In this document: positions 43,760-51,520 of the stretch, one piece after another
How the letters are laid out: each line of letters begins with the position of its first letter
Position numbering within the stretch: the first letter of the stretch is position 1
Source of the DNA: JANQFM01 sp035471925
Lineage (GTDB): Bacteria > Acidobacteriota > UBA6911 > RPQK01 > DATIPO01
NCBI GenBank assembly: GCA_035471925.1
Contig: DATIPO010000151.1
Location: 55,672-119,671, forward strand
DNA: 64,000 nucleotides
Direction of reading: 5' to 3'
Notes under the pieces: model-generated
What the model was told of the DNA's origin: nothing
Seen by the model: only the letters and a program-made list of their open reading frames with translations
Database searches by the model: none
Position numbers and translations under genes: made by a program

Positions 43760-43794
43760 CGGTATTGCGTCCGTGTAATACCGTCTGGTAGGAT
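43760..43794 (+). promoter_or_regulatory. Promoter and operator of the toxin-antitoxin operon
   Basis: Perfect 7-bp inverted repeat CGGTATT (43760-43766) / AATACCG (43777-43783) overlaps a -35 TTGCGT (43765-43770) and precedes a -10 TAGGAT (43789-43794), spacing 18 bp. The antitoxin ATG is 8 nt after the -10. The layout fits autorepression by the ribbon-helix-helix antitoxin. Confidence 0.6.
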
Positions 43795-43802
43795 AGAGGG
43801 CT

Positions 43803-44054
43803 ATGAGTGATGCGAACGCAGTCAAAACGTCCATAAGCCTGCCTCCCGATTTGTTCGAGGAAGCCAAGCGGGCCTCGGACAACTTCAGCCAATTGGTAGC
43901 CGAAGCGCTCAGGGCCTATTTGCACGAAGGGCGAGTGGAGGCAGCTATTGAGAGTTTTGGGAGCTGGGAGCCCCGTGAGCAGAGCAGCGTCGACTTTGTC
44001 AATGAATTAAGGAAGGAGCCCAGACCGGATGACGAGTCCTCCAGTTCTAATTGA
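43803..44054 (+). CDS. Ribbon-helix-helix antitoxin of a VapBC-type module
   Basis: 83-aa antitoxin. The N-terminus KTSISLPPDLFEEAKRASD is a MetJ/Arc/CopG ribbon-helix-helix DNA-binding domain, and the acidic, Ser-rich C-terminus (RPDDESSSSN) is the expected toxin-wrapping tail. It would bind its own promoter (repeat at 43760-43783) and neutralise the PIN toxin. It overlaps the toxin gene by 26 bp, the usual tight coupling. No Shine-Dalgarno at workable spacing, so the transcript may be leaderless. Confidence 0.85.
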   Translation: MSDANAVKTSISLPPDLFEEAKRASDNFSQLVAEALRAYLHEGRVEAAIESFGSWEPREQSSVDFVNELRKEPRPDDESSSSN

Positions 44055-44418
44055 TAGCGATGTCGCCATCGATTTCTTGAAGGGTGAGGAATACTCTCTC
44101 CCGGTCCTGTCGCAGCTTCTCCGAGCACGGCGGGCCTGGATCAGCGTTCTTTCCATATACGAAGTCTATGCAGGCATGCGCCCCGGTGAGGAGAAGGCCA
44201 CCGAGGCTTTCGTCCGCTGTTGCCGCATCCTTTTTGTCGATCAGGAAATCGCTCGAAGGGCGGCTGGACGGTATCAAAGATTTCGGCGCCGAGGCATCAC
44301 GCTGACCACCGTGGACTGCCTCCTTGGGGCCACTGCCCTTCATCTGCGCATGCGCATCCTCTCGCGCAACACCAAGCACTATCCCGAACCCGGCCTATTG
44401 GTGAACTTGGCTCCCTAG
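44029..44418 (+). CDS. vapC: VapC-type PIN-domain toxin
   Basis: 129-aa PIN-fold ribonuclease. The acidic metal ligands are in place: Asp9 (or Asp11) in LIDSDVAIDF, Glu45 in SIYEVYAG, Asp96 in TTVDCLLGATA, with the NTKHYP motif near residue 114. VapC toxins cleave tRNA or rRNA when their antitoxin is degraded. The gene overlaps the antitoxin by 26 bp in another frame. The active site is complete, so it is probably functional. Confidence 0.88.
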   Translation: MTSPPVLIDSDVAIDFLKGEEYSLPVLSQLLRARRAWISVLSIYEVYAGMRPGEEKATEAFVRCCRILFVDQEIARRAAGRYQRFRRRGITLTTVDCLLGATALHLRMRILSRNTKHYPEPGLLVNLAP

Positions 44419-44512
44419 CGTGCTCTGCCCGAGTTTACTGGGATCCAGAGCTTCCCCGGCTTGATTCCTCGCGTCATGACAGGTCGGTTTATTTCAAGCA
44501 GAAATCGCTGAT

Positions 44513-44518
44513 TACAAT
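44513..44518 (+). promoter_or_regulatory. Candidate -10 for the Cys-rich peptide gene
   Basis: TACAAT in an AT-rich patch 71 nt before ATG 44590. The -35 is not clear. Confidence 0.3.
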
Positions 44519-44589
44519 GTTGTCGTGCGGTTCTCCTAAGCTTGCCTGCGTAAGTCAAATCGTTCACTTAAAACAACGGAGAAAGCACG

Positions 44590-44751
44590 ATGAACAGGAA
44601 AATTCAATGGTTGATCAGTGGGTTGGTCTTGACGGGCCTGCTGGCCCTGGCCGGTATCGGTCTGGTGGTTGGAGAGATTATGGAGGCAGAGGCCTGCTGT
44701 GTCCTTCCGCCGCCAGCCTGCGGTGAATTTGGCCAGCCGGAGTGTGAATAG
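44590..44751 (+). CDS. Small exported Cys-rich peptide (53 aa)
   Basis: A short gene read directly from the sequence. ATG 44590 follows a GGAGAAAG Shine-Dalgarno. The 53-aa product starts with a basic MNRKIQW, then a hydrophobic helix (LISGLVLTGLLALAGIGLVV), then a short tail EAEACCVLPPPACGEFG and PECE with four Cys (residues 36, 37, 44 and 52). It is therefore an exported or membrane-anchored peptide with two possible disulfides or a metal/maturation site. It sits between the vapC gene and a multi-pass membrane protein gene, with no related gene recognised. Not assignable to a known family; a RiPP-like or small-lipoprotein-like role is only a guess. Confidence 0.7.
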   Translation: MNRKIQWLISGLVLTGLLALAGIGLVVGEIMEAEACCVLPPPACGEFGQPECE

Positions 44752-44874
44752 AACATATCCGGATCTCCGCCCTTTTGAGCGTCGGGGGGTGGAAGCTCCC
44801 GGCTCGCCCAGCAGGGAGGCGAGTGCCTGACATCAGCACAATTGGTCGGTCCACCTAGTCAGACATAGAATCTA

Positions 44875-44928
44875 CAAGTTATTTCTATGCCATATAACTT
44901 GCACCCATAGTGCGCAACGTGGCATACT
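44875..44928 (+). promoter_or_regulatory. Promoter with overlapping inverted repeat, upstream of the membrane protein
   Basis: Perfect 8-bp repeat CAAGTTAT (44875-44882) / ATAACTTG (44894-44901) with 11-nt spacing. Its right arm enters a -35 TTGCAC (44900-44905). The -10 CATACT (44923-44928) is 17 bp further, and the ATG follows 7 nt later. A textbook repressor-site geometry. Confidence 0.6.
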
Positions 44929-44935
44929 TCCGGCC

Positions 44936-45613
44936 ATGCCCGATTCCGTAACTTGGGTGCTGTGTGGGTTCCAACTTCTGATCTTCGTTGATCTTCTCTG
45001 GGGCTGCCGGACAGAGATCGCCCGCCAGATGCCCTTGCTGGGAGCGTTTGTCTGGTGGTCCCTTGTTGCTTTCGTTTTGCTCACGGTTCTCTGGGCCTTT
45101 CAGGGTCAGGTCGGTTCCCTCTACTTCCACCTCTACTACATGACCTGTCTGATCCATTTCGGCTTTTTGACGGCCATGACACTGGATATCCACCGAAACT
45201 GCCGACTGCGCTGGACGTGGAGATCGAGCGGAATGATCGCCGTCTTTCTGAGCATCTTTCTCGGGCACTTTCTCTTCGCCTCAAGGGTCTTGGGCAGCCT
45301 CTACGTTCTGGCCATCACCTTGCTGGTGCACATTCAGGCCTTTCTGTGCGCAGCGCTGAATTTGGCTTTGGCCTACAGTTCAGGCGTCAAGCTGGGGCGG
45401 GTTCGAGGAGCGGTTCTATGGGCTGTGACGGTTGCGACCATGCTCAACTACGTGGTCTACGTGACTCCGGCCTTTGATCTGCTGCCTTACGAAGTGATGC
45501 GCCACTTCATTCCCTGGGTGTCGCTGGCCTTCTGGCTGCTGTTGGTGTACGGCCTGCGCTTCAAGCCCGAAGAGGCCTTCCAAACCGCCCGTCCCAAGAC
45601 GCGTACTACATGA
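44936..45613 (+). CDS. Multi-pass membrane protein of unknown function
   Basis: 225-aa integral membrane protein with about seven hydrophobic segments (for example LLGAFVWWSLVAFVLLTVLW, then SLYFHLYYMTCLIHFGFL, then AFLCAALNLALAY). The loops are short, so most of it lies in the bilayer; a C-terminal basic tail (FKPEEAFQTARPKTRTT) is probably cytoplasmic. It has no SD and a -10 7 nt before ATG. It resembles the membrane half of some sensor proteins but carries no output domain. I cannot assign a family. Neighbouring small Cys-rich peptide is a possible partner. Confidence 0.68.
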   Translation: MPDSVTWVLCGFQLLIFVDLLWGCRTEIARQMPLLGAFVWWSLVAFVLLTVLWAFQGQVGSLYFHLYYMTCLIHFGFLTAMTLDIHRNCRLRWTWRSSGMIAVFLSIFLGHFLFASRVLGSLYVLAITLLVHIQAFLCAALNLALAYSSGVKLGRVRGAVLWAVTVATMLNYVVYVTPAFDLLPYEVMRHFIPWVSLAFWLLLVYGLRFKPEEAFQTARPKTRTT

Positions 45614-45626
45614 TCCACTCTGGCTC

Positions 45627-46817
45627 TCAAGCCGTGCGCACGGTGACGGCGGCTTTTTCCAGGGCTTGGGTGAGATCGGCGAGGAGGTCGTCGGGGTCTT
45701 CGATGCCCACCGAGAAGCGGATAAGGGTGTCGCTGATTCCGGCGCGGCGGCGCTGTTCCGGCGTCATGCCCACGTGGGAGGTCGTGGCCGGACGGGTGAT
45801 GAGCGACTCCACGCCTCCCAGGCTGGGGGCCGAGATAGGCAACTCCAGCGCATTCAGGAAGGCGTCGGCCTCTTCCACTCCGCCCTTGAGCTCGAAGCTC
45901 AGCATGCTGCCGAAACCGTCCAACAAGCGCGAGGCGCGTTCATGGTCGGGGTGGGACGCCAAGCCCGGGTAGTGGACCTGGGATACTCCTGAATGCTCTT
46001 CCAGAAACTCGGCGATGCGCTGGGCCGAAGCGTTTTGGTGGCGCATGCGCACTCCCAGCGTTTTCATGCCCCGTTGCAGCAGGAAGCAGGCGTGGGGATC
46101 GAGCGAACCGCCCAGGTGGTTGAGCTTGTGGCGGGCCCGGCGCACGAGCAGGGCCTTGCCGATGATGGCCCCGGCCACAATGTCGGTATGTCCGTTGAGG
46201 CTCTTGGTGGCCGAATGCAGAGACAAATCGAATCCCCACTCGGCGGGACGGAAGTTGAGAGGACTGGCGAAGGTGTTGTCGATCAGCGAGATGAGGCCGT
46301 ACTCCTTGGCGAAGGCGGCGGCGGCCTCCAGATCGCCCACTCCGATGAGCGGGTTGGAGATGGTTTCCACATAGATGGCCTTGGTGGAGGCCCTCAGATG
46401 GTCTTCCCAGGAATCGGGGTCATTGGGGTCGATGTAGTCGATCTCGATGCCCAGGTCCCTGAAGTCCTGATCGATGAAGTTGTGGGTGCCTCCGTAGAGT
46501 GTTTCGTGAGCCAGCAGATGGTCGCCGGCGCTGAGGACGCTGAGCAGGGCCGTGGTGATGGCGGCCATGCCCGAGGAGGTTACCAGCGCGTCCTGGGCAT
46601 TCTCCAGGGCGGCCAGTTTGCGGTGCAGGACCTGATGATTGGGCGTGTTGTTGAGGCGAATGTACTTGATGTCGTGGTAGTCTGCCTGCCCTCCGAATTC
46701 AAAGGTTGAGGATTGGAACACGGGCAGGCTGACCGCCCCCTCAATACGCTCCTCCGGGTCTCCGGCATGAATCAGCTTGGTGTCGAATCGCAGGTCCTTG
46801 TCGTTCTTCTTGCTCAC
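45627..46817 (-). CDS. Cys/Met-metabolism PLP-dependent enzyme (transsulfuration family)
   Basis: 396-aa gamma-family PLP enzyme. The PLP lysine is Lys205 in HSATKSLNGH; other family marks are TSSGMAAI (phosphate binding), the ETISNPL block, and YIRLNNTPNH, which replaces the usual YSRxxNPT. Members are cystathionine gamma-synthase, gamma-lyase, beta-lyase or O-acylhomoserine sulfhydrylase; sequence alone does not decide which. It would connect homocysteine and cysteine metabolism in the cytoplasm. The gene converges with the membrane protein gene 13 bp away. Confidence 0.93.
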   Translation of the reverse strand: MSKKNDKDLRFDTKLIHAGDPEERIEGAVSLPVFQSSTFEFGGQADYHDIKYIRLNNTPNHQVLHRKLAALENAQDALVTSSGMAAITTALLSVLSAGDHLLAHETLYGGTHNFIDQDFRDLGIEIDYIDPNDPDSWEDHLRASTKAIYVETISNPLIGVGDLEAAAAFAKEYGLISLIDNTFASPLNFRPAEWGFDLSLHSATKSLNGHTDIVAGAIIGKALLVRRARHKLNHLGGSLDPHACFLLQRGMKTLGVRMRHQNASAQRIAEFLEEHSGVSQVHYPGLASHPDHERASRLLDGFGSMLSFELKGGVEEADAFLNALELPISAPSLGGVESLITRPATTSHVGMTPEQRRRAGISDTLIRFSVGIEDPDDLLADLTQALEKAAVTVRTA

Positions 46818-46951
46818 GGCCGCTCCTTTCTGAACAACTCCAGTTTAGCCTTTCCAATCCTGCCTCGTCCATCTCCACCAGCTCAAGATATCGTGCCTCC
46901 GCCCACACCGCAGCCCGGCCCGATGTCGGCGGTTTGGTAGGGTGTAGGGCG

Positions 46952-47512
46952 ATGAGACGCTTCTCGGACCGCCCTTTTCCACCTTACCGGCACCGTCCCG
47001 GGCGGACGCCCCACCCGGTGTTGGATGAGAAGGGGCACTCCTACGGTCAGCCGGAAGCCGATCCTCTGCCCTTCGATCCTGCCGGCTGGAGGGAAAGCCA
47101 GGACTACTTATTCGGCGTCGATCTCTTCAATCACGGGTACTTCTGGGAAGCGCATGAGGCCTGGGAGGGCATCTGGCTGACGGTGCGCGGCAAGCCTCAA
47201 GGCGACTTTCTACGGGGGCTGATTCAGGTGACGGCGGCATTCCTCAAGCGACTTGAAGGTCAGGAGAAGGGCATGCGCAGCCTGCGCCGCAAAGCCTATG
47301 CCAAGCTGGGTCCGCTGGCCCAACCTGGGGAACTTTACTGCGGAATTCGTCTGCGGGACTGGATGGACAGGGTCGATCGGGCGCTGCTCAGCCCGTCCGA
47401 GGGGGACGATGGGTCTGGGTCCCCTCCACTGCGAGGAGCGAAGGGAGATACGTCGCCCCGCTGGCGCATCCGCTTGGAGACCGAGCCCGGTGTCGAGTTG
47501 GGCGAGGCCTGA
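46952..47512 (+). CDS. DUF309-family protein
   Basis: 186 aa. The DUF309 signature is clear: DLFNHGYFWEAHEAWEGIW followed by LRGLIQVTAAFLKR. The family is a small helical cytoplasmic protein with no assigned reaction; the paired His/Glu residues of the motif look like a metal or catalytic site. A -10-like TAGGGT 8 nt before ATG 46952 suggests a leaderless start. The frame is also open to a TTG at 46934. The C-terminal half is low-complexity (SEGDDGSGSPP). Confidence 0.85.
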   Translation: MRRFSDRPFPPYRHRPGRTPHPVLDEKGHSYGQPEADPLPFDPAGWRESQDYLFGVDLFNHGYFWEAHEAWEGIWLTVRGKPQGDFLRGLIQVTAAFLKRLEGQEKGMRSLRRKAYAKLGPLAQPGELYCGIRLRDWMDRVDRALLSPSEGDDGSGSPPLRGAKGDTSPRWRIRLETEPGVELGEA

Positions 47513-47539
47513 GATTCAGGCTGTTTTGCCAAGGGCTGA

Positions 47540-49150
47540 TCAAGGACGGGTGAGCAACTGGCCGGGACGGGCGGGCAGGGCCTCTCCGTCGCGCCAGACG
47601 GCGACTCCGTTGACCCAAACCTCTTCGATGCCCTGTGAAAGCACCGTCGGATTCTGGAAATCGGAGCGGTCGAGCACCTCGTGGCGGTCGAAGAGGACCA
47701 AGTCGGCGTAGTAGCCCGCAGCGATGCGTCCGCGCTGGCTCAGTCCCAGGCGCGAGGCGGGAAGGGAAGTCATCTTGCGAACCGCCTCTTGCAGGGTCAG
47801 CAGTCCGCGTTGGCGCACGAAGCGTCCCAGCACCCGGGGAAAAGTGCCGCTCATGCGGGGATGACGCGAGTCGGTTCCGCCATCGCTGGCCACCATCACG
47901 CGGGGGTGGCGGTAAAAGGCGTCCACGTCGTCCTGCTGCATGGAACGTCCCACGATGCCGGCGCCGCCGTTCTTCATCATCTCGATGTAGAGTTCGACGG
48001 GAGAAACGCCGTGCGAGCGGGCGATCTCCTCCAGGCTTTTGAACTCGTAAGAAGGCTCTTCCTGATAGCGGGTAATGAGGACGTTGGAAGCGCCGCCCAC
48101 GCGCTCGATGCCGGCCTCCACCTCGGCGGGATCATCGAATTGGCGCGAGGGCACCAAGATGGCCAGTCCGCTGGCCCAGGCGTTGTAGGGATAGCAGTCG
48201 GCGGCCACGTCCACACCCGACTGGACGGCTTGGTCGATCAGCTCCAGGGCTTGGCCGCTGCGTCCCCAGACGTTCTTGTTGCCCATCTTGATGTGGGAGA
48301 TCTGAACCGGGGCTCCCGTGCGGCGTCCGATCTCGATGGCTTCTTGGATGGCCTCCGCGGAGTCTTCCTCTTCATCGCGGATGTGGGACATGTAGATTCC
48401 GCCGTGGGCCGCCGCTTCGCGGGCCAAGGACACCAGTTCTTCGGTCTCGGAGTAGAACCCGGGGTCGTATTCGAGTCCCGAGGATAGTCCCAGGGCCCCC
48501 TGGCGCATGGCCAACCGCACCAGGGCCGTCATGGCCGCGGTTTCTTCGGCCGTGGCCGGACGGCGGAAGTTGCCGCCCATCACCAGCGAACGCAGCGTCC
48601 CATGGCCCACCAGCAGTCCCACATTGACGCTCATTCCCGCTTCCCGCAGTTGGGCGCGATAGTCGCTCAGGGGGAAGGGTGAGCTGCCGTCGGGCCCCAC
48701 GATCAGAGTTGTGATGCCTTGGGAGACTTGGGTAGGCGCCTCGGGATCTTCCAGCAGTCCGCGCCGGGAATGGCTGTGGAGGTCGATGAAACCGGGAGCC
48801 AGCACTTTGCCCTCGACTTGCAGGACGCGGTCGCCTTCCCGCGGCTCCACCTCGCCCACCGATGTGATGCGTCCTTGCTCAAAGGCCACGTCGACACGCC
48901 GGGGATCTTGCCCGCTTCCGTCGACGACAAGCGCCCCGCGGATCACCGTCCGCCCCTCTTGGGGTGCCCCTTGCACCGGAGCAGTCAATGAACCCGCCGT
49001 TGCTATCACCGTCCAGAGCAGGGCCGCCCACATCGCCGCAGTCGCCACGGCCCCGCTTTGGGTAGCCGATGATTCCTCGTTTTCAGCGGCCTGATGATGC
49101 TGATTGCCCGACGTCCTTTTGCGCTTCTTGAGTCGTGCACCGATGTTCAT
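47540..49150 (-). CDS. D-aminoacylase-like amidohydrolase with membrane anchor
   Basis: 536-aa metal-dependent amidohydrolase of the N-acyl-D-amino-acid deacylase group. The barrel begins at TVIRGALVVDGSGQDPRRVD, has the DLHSHSRRGLL metal motif near residue 125, HIRDEEEDS near 250, and ends with DLVLFDRHEVLDRSDFQ. An N-terminal stretch of ~55 residues, first basic (RLKKRKRTSG) and then hydrophobic (MWAALLWTVIATAGSL), suggests export or anchoring. Family enzymes release D-amino acids from N-acyl forms, consistent with handling peptidoglycan-derived D-amino acids. ATG 49150 is an estimate; the frame is open to 49195. Divergent from ispG. Confidence 0.87.
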   Translation of the reverse strand: MNIGARLKKRKRTSGNQHHQAAENEESSATQSGAVATAAMWAALLWTVIATAGSLTAPVQGAPQEGRTVIRGALVVDGSGQDPRRVDVAFEQGRITSVGEVEPREGDRVLQVEGKVLAPGFIDLHSHSRRGLLEDPEAPTQVSQGITTLIVGPDGSSPFPLSDYRAQLREAGMSVNVGLLVGHGTLRSLVMGGNFRRPATAEETAAMTALVRLAMRQGALGLSSGLEYDPGFYSETEELVSLAREAAAHGGIYMSHIRDEEEDSAEAIQEAIEIGRRTGAPVQISHIKMGNKNVWGRSGQALELIDQAVQSGVDVAADCYPYNAWASGLAILVPSRQFDDPAEVEAGIERVGGASNVLITRYQEEPSYEFKSLEEIARSHGVSPVELYIEMMKNGGAGIVGRSMQQDDVDAFYRHPRVMVASDGGTDSRHPRMSGTFPRVLGRFVRQRGLLTLQEAVRKMTSLPASRLGLSQRGRIAAGYYADLVLFDRHEVLDRSDFQNPTVLSQGIEEVWVNGVAVWRDGEALPARPGQLLTRP

Positions 49151-49231
49151 GTTGGCGATGCTAGCACGGAAGCTCGCCTCCTCCGAATCGTCCATTCTTG
49201 GACGGCCTCATCAGGCGACCGGCGATTTCGA

Positions 49232-49237
49232 TACAAT
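49232..49237 (+). promoter_or_regulatory. -10 element for leaderless ispG
   Basis: TACAAT, then 6 nt, then the GTG start codon. Same geometry as the GlcE-like and ECF sigma genes. No clear -35. Confidence 0.45.
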
Positions 49238-49243
49238 GGCGGC

Positions 49244-50491
49244 GTGATTGAGCGCAGAGAAAGCATAGCGGTCAAGGTCGGCGATGTGGTGGTGGGCGGC
49301 GACAGCCCCATCGTCGTCCAATCGATGACCAATACCGATACCGCCGACGTCTCCTCGACCGTGGAACAGGTGCAGGCGCTGCATGAGGCCGGTTCCGAGC
49401 TGGTACGGGTGACCGTCAACACCGACGAGGCCGCCAAGGCCCTTCCCTCGATCGTGGAAGAGCTCGAAAAGCGCGGCTGCCCGGTGCCTGTCATCGGCGA
49501 CTTCCACTACAACGGTCATCTGTTGCTGACGCGCTACCCGGAGTGCGCCCAAGCCCTGGCCAAGTACCGCATCAATCCCGGAAATGTGGGGATGGGCCGC
49601 CATCACGACAAGAACTTCCGGGCCATGATCGACGTGGCTCTGGAGAATGAAAAGCCGGTGCGCATCGGCGTTAACTGGGGTTCGCTCGACCAGGCTCTGC
49701 TCTCGCGCATGATGGATGAGAACGCCAAGCTCGACCAGCCCAAGGACGCCAAGGAAGTCCTCATCGAGACCATCATCCGCAGCGGCATCGAGTCGGCTGA
49801 GTTGGCTCAGGAGTATGGCCTGTCCAAAGACCGCATCATCATCAGCGCCAAGGTCTCGGAAGTCCCCGACTTAGCGGAGGTCTACAGCCGTCTGGCGGCC
49901 CGCTGCGACTACGCTCTGCATCTGGGATTGACCGAAGCCGGCATGGGCACCCGCGGCATCGTGGCCAGCACGGCCGGACTCTCGGTGCTCCTGCAAAAGG
50001 GCATCGGGGATACTATCCGTGTCAGCTTGACCCCGCGTCCCGGCGGCGACCGGCGGGAAGAAGTCTACGTGGCCCAGCAGGTTCTGCAGGCCCTCCACAT
50101 CCGCAGTTTTTCGCCTCGTGTGACGGCCTGCCCCGGTTGCGGACGCACCACCTCCACCTTCTTCCAGGAACTGGCCGACCAGATTCAGGACGTCCTGGCC
50201 CACAAGATGAGGGCTTGGAAAGACGAGTACCCGGGCGTCGAGGAACTCAAGGTGGCGGTCATGGGATGCGTCGTCAACGGGCCCGGAGAGTCCAAGCACG
50301 CCGACATCGGAATCTCCCTGCCGGGGACGGGCGAATCGCCCAAGGCCCCCGTTTATGTCGACGGACGCCATTTCCGCACCCTCAAAGGTTCCGACATTGC
50401 AGGCGATTTCCTGGAGATTCTGGAGGAATACGTGCAGGGACGCTACGGAGGCGCCGGCCAGCCGGTGGGGGCCTCCAGCGCCGAAGCCTGA
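49244..50491 (+). CDS. ispG: 4-hydroxy-3-methylbut-2-enyl-diphosphate synthase (IspG)
   Basis: Penultimate enzyme of the MEP isoprenoid pathway, a [4Fe-4S] enzyme that converts MEcPP to HMBPP. 415 aa. The cluster cysteines are Cys296 and Cys299 in TACPGCGRTTSTF and Cys342 in MGCVVNGPGE. The N-terminus RRESIAVKVGDVVVGGDSP and IVVQSMTNTDT are typical. The GTG at 49244 is chosen because the family N-terminus starts here and a -10 element ends 6 nt before it; the open frame to 49094 upstream is not coding. Divergent from the amidohydrolase and followed by the Gld-type operon. Confidence 0.97.
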   Translation: MIERRESIAVKVGDVVVGGDSPIVVQSMTNTDTADVSSTVEQVQALHEAGSELVRVTVNTDEAAKALPSIVEELEKRGCPVPVIGDFHYNGHLLLTRYPECAQALAKYRINPGNVGMGRHHDKNFRAMIDVALENEKPVRIGVNWGSLDQALLSRMMDENAKLDQPKDAKEVLIETIIRSGIESAELAQEYGLSKDRIIISAKVSEVPDLAEVYSRLAARCDYALHLGLTEAGMGTRGIVASTAGLSVLLQKGIGDTIRVSLTPRPGGDRREEVYVAQQVLQALHIRSFSPRVTACPGCGRTTSTFFQELADQIQDVLAHKMRAWKDEYPGVEELKVAVMGCVVNGPGESKHADIGISLPGTGESPKAPVYVDGRHFRTLKGSDIAGDFLEILEEYVQGRYGGAGQPVGASSAEA

Positions 50492-50524
50492 TGTAGAAAC
50501 CGCTATGCCGCCGCGCGCCGAGCC

Positions 50525-51520
50525 ATGATTCAAGCCCGCCGCCTCAACAAGCTCTACGGCAGAAAAAAGGCCATCGAAGATCTCTCCCTGCGGGTGGAGA
50601 AAGGAGAAGTCGTGGGACTGCTGGGTCCCGACGGCGCGGGAAAGACCACCGCCATGCGCATCCTGGCGGGCTTCTTCCCCCCCACCTCGGGAACCGTCAA
50701 GGTTGCCGGATACGACTTGCTGCGACAGCCTCGGATCGCCAAAAGCCGCCTCGGATACTTGCCTCAGCAGCCCCCGCTTTATGCTCACATGCGGGTCGAC
50801 GACTATCTTCGTTTCGTGGACGCCGTTCAGGGTGGTGCCGCCAAGCCCTTGGCACGGCGACTTGAGGAGGTTAAGGCGCAGTGCCGACTTTCCCACCTCG
50901 GATCGCGCCTGATCGGCCGCCTCTCCCAGGGGAACCAACGCCGCCTCGGCTTGGCCCAAGCCCTCATCCATGACCCCGAGGTGCTGATTCTGGACGAGCC
51001 CACCGAAGGCCTCGATCCTCCCCATGTTGCCGAGCTGAGGGAGCTCATCGCGGGACTGGCGGAAGACCGGGCCGTGCTGGTCTCCACCCACATCCTTCCC
51101 GAGGCCGACAGCCTGTGCCGACGCGTCCTTATCCTCCACTGCGGCCGCCTCATTGCCCAAGGCTCACCGCGCGAACTGCGCGCCCTGCTGGGACGCGGGG
51201 CCCTCATCGAGATGCAGGTGGAGGGCCCGGTGGAATCCCTTCCCGGGCGGCTCAAGTCCTTGAGCGGAGTGCGCAATGCCATGCTGGAGGAGTCGGTCGG
51301 CCAAGGACGGCTGCTGCTGGTCGAAGCCCAAGCCGGCAGGGACGTACGGGCGGCCGCGGCGCGCACGGTAATCGAGTCCGGCTGCGCCCTCCTGGAGTTG
51401 AGAAGCCGCGACGCCTCGCTTGAAGACATCTTCCTCCACCTCACGACGGAAGACCGCTTGGAACCGCCCGGCCATGCGGCGGACGGTGGGGCCAAGGGCG
51501 AAAGTGAGGTGATCAGGTGA
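50525..51520 (+). CDS. ABC transporter ATPase, GldA-like
   Basis: 331-aa ATPase. Walker A GPDGAGKTT at 34-42, signature LSQGNQRRLGLAQAL, Walker B VLILDEPTEGLDP. The Asp in GPDGAGKTT replaces the more usual Asn. Followed without gap by the permease and GldG-like gene, the classic gldA-gldF-gldG order. In Bacteroidetes this complex serves gliding; in other phyla it is an ABC-2 transporter of unknown cargo. Start ATG 50525 begins right at the ABC domain (MIQARRLNKLYG). Confidence 0.92.
   Translation: MIQARRLNKLYGRKKAIEDLSLRVEKGEVVGLLGPDGAGKTTAMRILAGFFPPTSGTVKVAGYDLLRQPRIAKSRLGYLPQQPPLYAHMRVDDYLRFVDAVQGGAAKPLARRLEEVKAQCRLSHLGSRLIGRLSQGNQRRLGLAQALIHDPEVLILDEPTEGLDPPHVAELRELIAGLAEDRAVLVSTHILPEADSLCRRVLILHCGRLIAQGSPRELRALLGRGALIEMQVEGPVESLPGRLKSLSGVRNAMLEESVGQGRLLLVEAQAGRDVRAAAARTVIESGCALLELRSRDASLEDIFLHLTTEDRLEPPGHAADGGAKGESEVIR

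Noticed and set aside
49094..49243. N-terminal extension of IspG
   Set aside because: It overlaps the divergent amidohydrolase start and does not resemble IspG; the -10 element lies inside it.
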